Part shown: piece by piece, positions 7,771 through 19,334 of the stretch
Position numbering within the stretch: the stretch's first letter is position 1
How the letters are laid out: each line of letters begins with the position of its first letter
Source: Mesaphorura yosii
Lineage: Eukaryota > Arthropoda > Collembola > Poduromorpha > Tullbergiidae
Direction: 5' to 3'
Length of the DNA stretch: 34,493 nucleotides
Assembly: GCA_009869945.1 (NCBI GenBank)
Contig: WIXG01000596.1
Location: 1 to 34,493, forward strand
Notes under the pieces: model-generated
Told to the model about the DNA's origin: nothing
Seen by the model: the letters and a program-made list of their open reading frames with translations, nothing else
Databases searched by the model: none
Made by a program: the position numbers and the translations under genes

Positions 7771-10700
7771 GACTCTGGGTTTCTGTGCGCGGTAGTCACG
7801 AATCGTGAATTAATGAGAAATAGCAATATGAAATTTACTCAGCTGTCATTACCTTTTTATTTTATTCATTGTGCCGTCAATTTCGTGCAGAAACGGCTAG
7901 CCAGTAAGCGACCGACTCTGGCGCTGATAAGAGAATACTCGAAAAACCAGCAGGCAAGATGTACGATTGAGATTGCGATGTCATTGTTTATCAATGAACC
8001 GTGACCGTGAATTGTACAACTTTTAAACCCATCCAAGCGATCGTGAAATCGATTGCGACTGGTAGAAATACAGGGCACTCTACATTCCAGGCTGTCAATT
8101 TTCGCAAGGTACAGTCTCTATCACACGTTTGTTCTGTTCTGTCAAACACGTCACCTCTCCGCCTCAGCGCGGGCATTACCACAAGTATTGAGTAACTAAA
8201 TAAAATATACGTTGGGTGGCACCTGAAAATAAATGGTCCTGGTCACACAGTTTGCAAACAAAGCCTGAGGGCGCGAAGTTGTACTTGAGACTTGATCACG
8301 ACTTCAACGAGTGTTTTGCTCTCGTGTGTTCGCTCTTCATCGATACACAGGGTACGGGGAAAATGCAATGATATCATCAATCTGGCATGGTGAACCAATG
8401 GCACTGGATACACGTCTCCTTATTGACCTCACAAGGACGATGAGACAAGCAGGAATTGATTATTTCAGAGGACCATGGCGATTCATTCATAAACGAGAAA
8501 AATAGGATGGACTGACGATCATACGATGAGATGATTTCATAATACTTCTGGCAAGGGCAAGGCGTGGGAATTGGCAACGATGTTTTGGTGGTGAGCAAGT
8601 TGGAATGCCCGAACGGAGCAGTCAGAGTCAGAGAGAAATTTTCAACTGATAGGTATGTCGTAGGCAGTAGTAAACTTCAAAACATTGTTCCATGGAGTTC
8701 GGAGCTCTGACTCCTGAAAGAGGAAGCAAAAACAAAATTCAAATGCAAAAACAGACGCAGTTACGAAAATGAATGAGCCACAAGTGTCCTTTCCCTTGTA
8801 CGCTCGCAGCCGTCGTTATCGTCATTGCCACTACGCTGAAGGCAGCATAGCAGTGACACCACAATGGCCTACTTTGGGTACATTGTTAGGATTTATGGGG
8901 CAGTAGCTCCAAACTTAACTTACCAACGCCAACAGCAGCAGTAACAACAACGAGAGTGCAAGCGGGTGTAAATTAATAGTAATGATCGCCAGCAGCAATA
9001 AAACACAAGCCAGCATCAGCTTCAGCCCACGGCGGTCCGGGAAAAACGGGAAACGACTCCAGTTAGCGGGGCTTTAATTAGTCTACGTTGTAATAACGCC
9101 ATAAAAGTCACTGCTCCAGCCCGGACCTAATTCACACATTATTTATGAGCTTAGGAAACAAGAATTGAGCAGAAGAGTGAAGAGAAAAAACGGCAATTAA
9201 AACTTGCTTAATGGCCTTTCTTACTCGAAACTTTCGCATATTGAATTCAGGCCCATAAATAAATTATTCTTGCTCGGTGAGTTTAATTACGGTCGAATAC
9301 GGAGTCTTGGAGCAATTTGAGTATTTTTCCAATTTGTCATCTTTCCATGTGCTCAATTAAATTCGAAACTCGTTGGCGAAGGCTGTAAAAATTTGGGGTT
9401 TGACACCGAATAATTTCGGGCCGGAGTGAGGCGAAGTCTATTAACAAGAAAAGGAAAAATAGAGTGGTAGTTTGTAAGCTGCCAAAAGAAACTGGGGCCG
9501 GAAACTTTTCTTACGTGTGCGCACGCCGTCTTAAGCCAAAGTCAAACGCAAACTCAAACAAAGGCAAAGTTTACTTTGTGATTTGTGAATCCACACCAGT
9601 GCAGCAGTGGAGTCGAATTTCTTGGCTTAAGTTCCAGAAAGTAGAAATTGGAAACTGGAGAGAAAGAGAGAGAAAGAAAGTTTCCTTTTCCTCCCAACTT
9701 GTGCTGTGTTGTGATGCTGGAGTCAAGTGTTTCCTTCCTGCTGTTGCCAACCCAGATCCTGTTAATGAGGTCTAATCTTTCACAGCAGTGCTTGTGCTGC
9801 ACTGCACATGTAGTCGAACTCTGGAACTCTGTTGAAGAATAATAAAAAGTGTCATGAACCGAATGATTAATAAACCAATTAAAGACTTACTCTTTGCTCA
9901 GTACACACTGCACTGGATGCTGCTGGCTCTGGCTGGAAATTGGATTCGAAAATCGAAAAGAAATCAGAGCCAAGACAAAATCCAATAGAATCGGTGAAGG
10001 CGTGACAGTATAGCAGATTGTGATTGTTGGCTTTAATTTCGGTGTCGGTAGCTGTTAACTGTTATCACCATCACATATCACGACCGCATTCAAGCCCCAT
10101 TCATCGTTCTTGAATCCAGATCTAGCCAGGGCTCGTACCCCGGCTCTTCCGGAGGTAGTTTATGAAAGCAGCGAATATTACTTTGGATCGGTGCCAATTC
10201 CAATTCCACTTCACTCCAGTTTCCAGCACCTACCAGTCACCAGCCTAGCAGCCCAGCAAAGAAAAGCAACAGTACAGTACAGTCGTCGTCAGTCGGACAG
10301 CCAACTTCATTATCTTGTAATGGAATATGCATTTGTCGAGTCGGTCTTGGCACTGACCTGGAATTCATTTCCTATTTTCCAGAGTGCAGCCCAGTAAATG
10401 TAACACAGTTTCACGTCAACTTCCAAGTTCCATTTCCTCTCTTTTCCAGGTAGTTCCGAGTTCCAGTTTTCAGTTCCACTTTCCAGCCTGGGACGGCATT
10501 TCTTTTGAAGTCGGCAGTACGAAACACGGGCACGTACGAAGCTTATGGATGACAATCAATAAAAGCCGACGCTACTGTAATTTCTTACGGTGCTGCAGCG
10601 CAACTGCTACTGGAGAGAGTCACTGGAGAAGTTGGCTTAAAAAAATAGATAAGTAAATGCATCAACCGATTTTGGTCTCTCATGCTCTTGAGGTCGCAAA

Positions 10701-11210
10701 ATACCAGATCTGATTCAATAAAAGTTGGTTCAATAAATTTCTCGAAATTTGTAAATTTTCATTCATTTCTTGTATCTTAATGGCTTTTGACTGGAGAGAC
10801 TCAAAGTCAAAGTTCTTTGAAGTCTGCTGGGGAAAAGGAATGACGTGTGCTAAATTAAAATAGATTTGACAGTTGGCAACGACTGCTTGACTTTCGTTAT
10901 GAGTGCTAGGTGCTCGTAGGCGAGATTTATGAAGATTGAACTGAAAACTTGGTCCGTCGCGTCGTCGGAGCGAATTCCATGAATACAAATGGGCTGATCA
11001 TTTATTCATCCAGCAGCAGTGCAGCAACACTACTTCGCAAATACGCTGTAGTCGGTTCAAGATTCCAGGTACGATCACTTGATTCTACAGCCTTGAACTA
11101 TGATCTTGCATGCACTTGGCCCGATTTGACTTTGGCTTCGGCGCTGGCCAATTCGCCAATTTATACGACAAACGACCGTTAAAAGTCGATAAATATTCGA
11201 GTATCTGATT
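7771..11210. other. Long intergenic region between the GH88 and MCC genes
   Basis: About 3.4 kb without a gene I can support. Short open frames (for example 8311-8505, 9464-9775 and 10110-10397) have no start context, splice sites or domain that convince me. From about 9600 to 10500 the DNA is rich in CTGGAA/TTCCAG words. It includes the promoter of the GH88 gene just above 7770. Confidence 0.5.
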
Positions 11211-11216
11211 TTTATT
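11211..11216 (-). promoter_or_regulatory. Polyadenylation signal of the MCC homologue
   Basis: TTTATT on the plus strand is AATAAA on the minus strand, about 240 bp beyond the stop codon at 11455. Confidence 0.5.
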
Positions 11217-11454
11217 CATGAATCCCACAATTTATGTCCAAAGTTATCGTAATGGGTTTATTTGCTTTGCACAGGGGAAGGAGCCTGAAATTTTGAACGT
11301 GGAAAGAGCACCAAAGAGCCTGAGGTTTTGCTACCTCTACGCTACGGGAAAATACGCTAAAATAGTTAAAATACGTACATCGAAGTACAGAAATTAAAAA
11401 TGTCAGCACGCACGTCGTCATCGTCGACTCTCGCGCCCGCCGTGCCCAAATCAA

Positions 11455-14400
11455 TTAATGCCCCGAGTCGCCCGAGTTCTCCAGTCGCCGAATCGTGTCC
11501 TTATAGTCGCGAATCTGCTCGATATGTCGCTCCATAATCGCGACAATCTGCTCCTCGAGCTTCCTCACTCGCTTCTCGTACCGGGACTTGGACGACTGGA
11601 GACTCTGAATCAGGTTGCGGTTAGCGGAGCTGAGCTCGGCGAGCTGGGCTTTGTACTCCTGCTCGGTGTGGAACTGACTCTCGTTCAGCTTGTTGATTGT
11701 CGTGATGAGCTGGGCGATTTGGGGGGTGGCCGCTGTTGCTGTGCCTGTCTTCTGCTGCTTCGTCGTCGCCGCCGCGTTCACGTTGCCATTGTCGTCAGCA
11801 GCAACAGAAGTGGACACTTGGACTTGGCTGGTCAGCAGCTGAATCTGCGCCTGGTAGCCGATTTCCTTCAGATTCATCCGCTCCATGGCCACCTGCACTC
11901 GTCGTCGCTCCTTTTCCATGTACACGACTTGAGAACGGAGTTCTGCCCGTTCCTCCTTCAGTGCCATGAGCTCCTGCATTAAGATCGCAATTTCCAGGTC
12001 GTTTCGCCGGGATTCAATGCTGCTGCTGCCGCCGACCGGTTTCGAGTCGCTGTCCGCGCCCGTGCCCACGCGGAGATCGGCGATGTTCCAGCTCGGAGGC
12101 GCCGTTTCCTGCAGCGTCGAGCGAAGGGCCTCCTGTCTTGTCTTTAGCTGGATTATCAGGCTTCGCACTCGGCTCTCCGTCTGCTTATCGAGCTCGGACT
12201 TCGTGAAGGGATGCTGAGCCATCGTCATCGTGACCGGCGCCGTCGAAGATGCGTGGGCGTGGACATGCCCTCCATTCGTTGTATTCGTATTCGTACTCAT
12301 TGCACACACGCGTGGTGAATTATTGACAAGACTTTCTGAGGTACTGTGTGACTGCGTCGAGCTTAGCGTGTCGCCCCAGCCTCCGCCGGCGTCGGGCGAT
12401 TCGTCTTCGGGACTGGACAGTGGATTTTCGTACAGTTCCACGGATCCGCAACGCTCAGGCCCCACGCCCATGCCGGTCGTCGACGACATTCCTTCACCGC
12501 CGCCATCTCCGATCATTCTCCCCAGCAGACTGGCGGCCGCCGACTCGGCGACGCCCCGATTCTCATTCGCTCGCTGGAGGAGCGTAGCGATTTCCAGGAG
12601 TTCGTGGGTCTCCGTCTGCTCAATGGGGCTCGTACTGCTTCCAATCCCAGAACTGCAGCAGCTGTCGGCGGTGCTCGCACACGCGCTTCCCATCCCCGCT
12701 CCTCCGCCTCCGATCCCCACGGCGCGGCAGTTGGCGAGGAGCTGACCCAATTCCGACTCCAGTAGCGCGACGAGGACGTCGTAAGACTCGATCAGCTGCG
12801 AACTGCAACAAAAGCAAGGTTCAGCTTAGGCTCAGACTCGAGACAGGTCGATAAGTCGTTCAAAATGTAACATCTGTTGAAGAAGCGATAGCAGAGAAGT
12901 GTCGGGCAGCTCATTTTCTTTTGCGTTTTACGTTTTGCTGTTTCGCAGTGTCATTCATTCATGAAGGAACGAATTGAGGTTATGACTACTGGCTGACATG
13001 TATATTTAATGACACTCGCTAAGTTTCCACACGTCCACACGCTTTCGCCGCAGCCACGGACAAAGGAAATGGGAAATCGAGTTACGAGTTAAATAATAAC
13101 ACGAACGCCAGTGCTGAGTGCGAGTGAAAGTGAACTGGAAAACTGGAGAACTGCTCGGACTCGTGCGTCGTGCTGGAGTCGAAGTCGAAGTCACTTTGTA
13201 CGTATTTCTGTCTTGGGGCTACTCGAATTCGTGTGCAAATGCGAATACGAACGCTGGAACTGGAAATGGCAGGCAGAAGCACGGGTATGTTTGACAAATT
13301 ACTTTTTCTGTAGTACACTCATAATAATAATATTAGTATTGCTATTGCTGTTGCTTTCTCCTGCCTGTCCAGTCCTCAGAGACTGGACGACAATGAACGT
13401 AGAATGGACTCCTTCCAGCTCTTGGCTCAAACTCATTTTTTTCTGCCACGTTACTGGAAGTGAGCCTCGGCCTCGATACAGGCGGCTGGGGCACGAAATT
13501 GACGGGAAATTCCTACAAAATAATTTATGACGGAGGAAAACAATCACTCATTTTCGAGAGACGGCGGCATTTCGAAGAATCACACGGGCTGGACACTTCA
13601 CAAATCAATTCTGGGCCTGAGCATGCCAATCAATTCACAGCAGCTTACTTACTTGTATTCATTCAGGAGCTCCATCGTCACGAACCGTGACTCGTACTTG
13701 CCGACGAGCAGCGTGAGCGTCTCGGCGACGTCCTTGCCCTCCTGCAGGTTGAGCGCCAGCACTTCGTTCTCCGCCAGAGCGTTTTGAAGGGCGTAATGAA
13801 GGCGCTCGATCTCTAAACCACGTTCCAGCATCTGAGCGTCAGCGTCCCGCTCACAGGCATTTTCGCGTTCACATGCCTCCATCTCGGCTGTCTGGGCGTC
13901 AAACTGAATTTGGTCGGTGAGCACGCGAGCGACACGCCTCGGATTATTGTTGTTGTTATTGTTCAGAGTATTTGCAATGGAGACGGCCTGAGGACCGGTG
14001 AGAAGAATTGCTGGGGTCGATCCAGTTGCTGGAGGGGCCAGCGCCTTATTCTGCTGCTGCCTGCCACTGCCGCCTTTGGAGTTTCGTGGCAATTGGACTT
14101 TGGAAGCTTGTTTGCTCCCGCCTTCCGGCTGCCGAGCGGGTTCGAGCCGATCCTTCGCATCGGCCTTGGGGCTTCGTTGCCGCTGTCTCGTCGTCGTTGT
14201 CGTCGCGATACGGTCAAGGCTCTGTTCCAGCTCTTTGATTTTGTCCTGCATGTAATTCTTCTCCTGATTGAGGTTCTGTATTGTCCATCGATTCGCTGTG
14301 AGCTCCCGCTCCTTGTCCCGGAGGCTGTGCTTGATGCGCAAGTGCTCCGTTCGAATTTTCTGGATTTCGGCGTGAAATTGGGCGAGATCGGGTGCGCCAG

Positions 14401-17400
14401 GCGGTTGTGGGCTGCCTGCTCGGACGACGCGAGCCTGTTGCTGCTGCTGATGTGCAAGAGCCGGAGTCGAAGACGGAGCAGCAGCCGAAACTTTTATCTG
14501 GAAAGAAAAGAAGAGCAACAAATTAAGGAAATGAAATTATGGCCTACGTGTCATTGCATCAGCAAATAGCACGGCAGGGCACATTTTTGTAAAAAGGGCA
14601 AGGTCACAGAAGTCCTGAGTGCTTTCGCTTTTTGCATTTAGCGTCGTAGTCGCTCAGTTTGGTCCACTTATGCCGTAGCCGTTTTGATATGAGTTAATAA
14701 AATAAAAGTACAAAAGTTTGCAGAATTGCAGAATGTCTGAATTGAATTGGCGGCACGGTGAAATGAAAAAAAGTCTGGGTCCGTCTTGTCTTTTGTGAAG
14801 CATCTCGGCAGAAAGAGAAAAAGATTGTCAATTATTTATGAAGAAATGTGCCGTACGCTGGCTGCTGGAGATGAAATATCCAGACTTATCCAGTGTTCCA
14901 GAGATTCATATCATCATCATTGCCATTGCTGTATGCCATTTGCCATCTTGCTCTCTTGCTGCATGAATTCTTCTTCTGCACAGGACGGAAAGAATCTTCG
15001 TCTATCGTCTTTTCGTTGTCCTCTCCAGGAATCTTTAGAATTCTAAGCCTTGCCTTGGTCGATACGATCTTGATGCTTGAACTTTTTCATCTCCAGCAAC
15101 AGAATTGCATTGTAGAATCCTGGACATTAAGTTTAACAGCGTGCTGTGCCGTCTTGCCTTGCTGGATCTCGGCCGTCTCGGTGGGTAATGAAGCATGTGC
15201 CAAAATGACAACATTCTTCATCTAGCCAGGCCAGACCAGACTGGGCCTGGATCATCATAATGGATTTGGCAGTATCATTCTGTCATTGCCATAGACATCA
15301 AGAAAACTGTTATTGTAACGACGTTGATTATGATGGTCAAAGGCCGCCACGCCAGACTGGAAACTGGAATATCGAATTGGAAAATGAAAAAAAACGGAAC
15401 AGCCGGTAGGCCCACTCGACGAAGCAGTCAGCAGGAGCCCGAGTTATGAATTCAGTGTTCCGAAACGGGACGGGCCTCGGCGAGCTGGACTGCTGGAGTC
15501 TCGCTGTGATGGAAGGTGACGGCGGAATTGGAATCTTGTCAACACTGTTGACTGCAACTCAGTCGCCGTATTCTATATTCTACTTTCTGCATCTGCACTG
15601 TTTCTGTTTCGTTCATTGAAATAGTTGTGAAAGAATTTCAATCTTAGCGAGCATCAGCGATCAATGCCAGTTTTCAGTCGGTCTTGACTTCCAGTTTTCG
15701 TCGGTCAGAAAGCCCAGCTGAAAACGGAGCACTGACTGCCTAGGCTGGCTATGACTTGGAATATCAAATCGAATATTGAATTTACAATTTGGCTTGCTGC
15801 TGTTTTTGTAGGCAACTCACATTCGAATTATCCCGCATCCCACTCATCATCTGGCATACTGGCACAAGTAGATTAGATAATCGATTGACGAATGGCTTGT
15901 GATACTGGCGAGTTCTTATCGTCTATCGTAGTAGCAGGATGGCCTGGCCTAGTTATTTAGTCTGGAGTCGTCCCGCATCAGGATTGAATTCAGGATGGGC
16001 GCATGGCATGATGATTATTGAGTGAAAAATCGTGCATGTTAAGTTTCCAGCTGAGCAGACTCCCAAAACTTCCAATTCGTGCACTCCAGTCTGGAAAATT
16101 CAATAATTTAGACAGGCAGCAGGCGGACGGGCGGCAGGCAGGCAAGTGTCTTCTCTTGTCTCGCTAATGGATAATGGATTCTTGATTCTTCTCTTGCGTG
16201 GCAGGACGCTGGAAACTGGAAACTGCTCACGTCACATGCAAAGTTACAAATTGCTAGTGGGAAATCTTATTTGACTGCTGCTGTGCTGTGGCGTGGCGTG
16301 ATGTTCTCCAGCTTCGAGCCTCCAGGCCACGGGCACGGCACTGCATAGTAATAACGGTAATTTGATAGCGACATGCACGCTAAGCTAGTAGTACGCTTTT
16401 ATTAGATTACTCACTTACTTAATGTGCACGTCCGGCAAATGGTTGGAGCTTGGCTTCTCAGTTATGTTACAATGATGGAGCTGGAGTGCTGGAGCGATGC
16501 GAGACGAGTCTGCTCAAACTATTCTTCCATTTGCCTCGCCTTCGCCTTCTTCCAAGACCAACTTCTTGAATAATTTCTACTTAATCAAAACGAATCTCTT
16601 TCATGCACTAGTTACTTGACTGGCTACTTGGGCGGGCAGGCCGCCTGCCTAATCTGCGGGTAAACAACTTAATCTTAATCTAAAACTAAAACTTAGCGTT
16701 GGCCTGCCTGGTGTCCCTCATGAGACACAAGCACGAGATAAAGATTACACTTACAAAGCCGTTTCCATCTTAATGGAGGCACTGGAGAGTCCAGCAGGTT
16801 CACTATTCACTACTCAATGGAATCTGGAACTGAATTCTGAATGAGTGTAATCTTCATCTTCTTTTCGGTATTCCAGTTCTTCAAAGGAGAAATTTGAATT
16901 CTTAAGACACGACAGACAGCAGACGGGCAGAATCGCTACCAGGATTAGGAATTCAAAGGATTCTTCTAAGCTTCTTGTTCTGAAGGATCTTCTTCTCAGT
17001 TTTCATTCATTCATCGAAGATTTTCTTTTTCTCTGTCAAAGACGGAAAGCGAATGCGAAACCCTTTCATCTTGAGGGCCGGCTGATCTTTGGTGTGGTGT
17101 GATATCGTGTTTGCTGAATCTCGGAACAGAATTGGATCTCTATTCAGGTTACACAGCGCAACAACGCAGTTGAAATGAAGAAGATGCGATGGGGAAGATT
17201 ATTTTCTAGCAGACTGGAGACTTGACTTCAATCTTCTTCAATGCCCAACAACATTCTTCCATTATCATCTGTTTGCGCTCCAGTTTCAGTTTCAGTTCCA
17301 GAGTTCCAGTTGCGTTCTTGTTGTCCTGCCCTGCCTTGTCTGTTCTTGTTCTTCGTCTTTGTGCTTCCTTTTCAAACACGGCATGGCACTGGAAACTTTA

Positions 17401-19310
17401 TTTATCATCTTCCACTGGAATTTCCAGAGTTCGCCGTAGCACAAAAGAAGCAAGTAGGAGTGTACTCAAGCTGTCCGGATTCTCGTGGGAATCACCGAAT
17501 AATAAAAGAAGTAACAACACGTCGACGTCGACGAAGTCGTTGTACTGCTGAATAAAACTAGTCAGTGCTCAGTATTCGTACAGTATTCATTGCTGATATG
17601 GAACAGTGATAGCGTCGAGCGTCTACCGTGAGTGGGGAAGTGCAGCGGAGTCATTTATAACACCAATAAATAATCGAGACGGAGACAAGATACGGAAAAT
17701 ACGGATGCGACACGCCAGCAAGGAACTGCCTGACTCGACTCCAGTCGCTCCATAGCGGATTGAATCCCATTAATCATCGGGCCGGGCTACGCCACGCCAC
17801 GCGAGATCGTGATTGAGTGAATATTTGGTCTGGTATAGTGGGTGGTAGCTTTAGTTTAGTAAGTTATTACCAATAGTCAATTTTACCGACCGATAAAGAT
17901 AAGAAAACGCCTAATGCCACGCCAAATTCGATTTACCTTCTTGCAGCCGGCGGTCGTGGTCGCGGTTGTTGGCGTTGGTGAGGGATCAATCAATACTCGG
18001 CCTCCGCCACCAAGACGATTTTTTGTACTATTTGGCTCATCCGCCCGTCTTACAGCAGCAGCTGGAGCGTCAGCGTCGGGGCCTGTGTCGTTTTCGCCAC
18101 AGCCACAGTAACTTTGATCATTATCGTCCTCGTTCTCGTGATCGGGATCATCATCATTATCTGTGCCTGCCTCTGCCTCGTCTTCTTCTTCTTCTTCATC
18201 TGGTAAGTGATTAAATAAAAGTCAAATCAATTGATTGGACAAAGTCAGGCTCAGTCACGGCACGGGCTGGCCTGGGCTTTTATCTCTTATCTATTGCAAG
18301 ACGAAGGCGGGTCATTATCTTTATTGCCTATTTCACATGGCGTTGGCGGTTGTTCCCGTTTCCCGTGCCATTAACCATTAGCCTCAACTCATTACCGGTC
18401 GCGGGTCGCGAGTCGAGTCACAACTCGTGGAATGCCTGCGAACTGATCACTGGTCACTGATGGCTTGTTTACTCTTTCTCTGTCAGGCTCTGTGGACTGC
18501 AGCAAAGGTAGACTGCACTGGGCTTGGGCGAAGGACGATTGAAATGAATCAATCGGATGTTCTCTAGCTTTCAAAGCCACAGCATGACCACGAATGGCGA
18601 AATGGCAATAATAAAAAACATCATTACGCATTAATGTGCTTGCTGTACGCGCACCAGCGAGCAACCCGTTTGAAGTTTGTGATTGGATCGTGGATCCTGA
18701 ATTGAATCCTACCGACTGATGGTAAAAGTGGAAAACTTTGGTAGATTAAATTAAGGCCATAAAACCATTCTGCTTGGGCTGGACCGAGACCACGCCAAAG
18801 CCCGGCACGTGGCAGTCCACCCGAACCATCAAAGTCAACTTAAAATTATGTCCCATCACAACCAGACAGCCACGACGCTAATGGTAATGACTTCCTGCAA
18901 CTAATGACTGACTCGTCCACTCGATTAACGTAATTACCTGCCACTGATCTCAGCTCGCTCTCGTCCACCTCCTGAATTCGCTTCCCTTCAGCGTCCTCCA
19001 CGCGCCGCTTCAGGACGCCGATGACGGAGTGCAGTTCTGTCAGTCGGGCTTCATAGCTCTGCGCCTGCAAGTAGAGACTGGACTCGACGTCGCTCCGCAC
19101 GCGGTCTTGGATGGAGCGAAACGTCTGCTCATAGCGGTATTTTTCCGTGGAAACTTTTCGAAGCTGAGATTTTAGCAGTGTGATTTCCTGTCGCAGGACT
19201 TCTTCGGTCGACGCGGGCATCGACGTCGACGAAGTGGAGTTGTTGTTGCCGGTCGGAGAAGTCGTGGCCATGCCGCCGGCGCTGCCCGTCCCGCTGGTGT
19301 TATTGTTCAT
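11455..19310 (-). CDS. MCC: MCC (mutated in colorectal cancer) homologue, coiled-coil scaffold
   Basis: Four exons join in phase: 19334-18938 (coding from ATG 19310, phase 1 out), 18199-17937 (phase 0 out), 14497-13653 (phase 2 out) and 12802-11455 with the stop. The product is 942 residues. Matches to vertebrate MCC are TELHSVIGVL...ESELRS (residues about 90-122), the LVGKYES segment (about 478), IESYDVLVALLESELGQLL just after, DLEIAILMQELMALKEE-RAELRSQV (about 759) and the final coil with VRKLEEQIVAIMERH (about 905). Coiled coils lie at about 251-311, 408-492, 757-796 and 881-938, separated by Ser/Asn/Gln/Thr-rich linkers. Exon 2 codes for a very acidic linker. MCC is a cytoplasmic scaffold linked to polarity, migration and Wnt signalling in vertebrates. 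The C-terminus, NSGDSGH, lacks the class-I PDZ ligand of vertebrate MCC. The first exon's acceptor (CTGCAG) implies at least one upstream exon, perhaps only 5' UTR; I have not found it. Confidence 0.92.
14498..17936 (-). other. Large MCC intron 3
   Basis: The 3.4-kb intron separates the acidic exon from the main coiled-coil exon (donor AAG|GTAAAT at 17936, acceptor CTTTCCAG at 14498). I see no nested gene or further exon. It is strikingly rich in CTGGAA/TTCCAG and AATTC words and in GGCAGGC-type runs (for example 16105-16145). Confidence 0.6.
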
Positions 19311-19334
19311 CGAAGTCGAGCTCGAACTCGTAAT

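Noticed and set aside
6376..7795. Plus-strand open frames across the GH88 gene
   Set aside because: Reflections of a GC-rich coding region; the minus strand carries the GH88 catalytic motifs.
9464..9775. A 103-codon plus open frame in the region between GH88 and MCC
   Set aside because: Low-complexity, Lys/Arg-rich translation with no domain, start context or splice partners.
11045..11070. A GGTTCAAGATTCC tract resembling a tRNA B box
   Set aside because: The spacing within the box is wrong and no A box or cloverleaf stem is present.
11458..12745. Long plus-strand open frames (174, 83 and 171 codons) opposite MCC exon 4
   Set aside because: They are shadows of the GC-rich coding exon on the other strand; the minus frame shows conserved MCC motifs and coiled coils, the plus frames do not.
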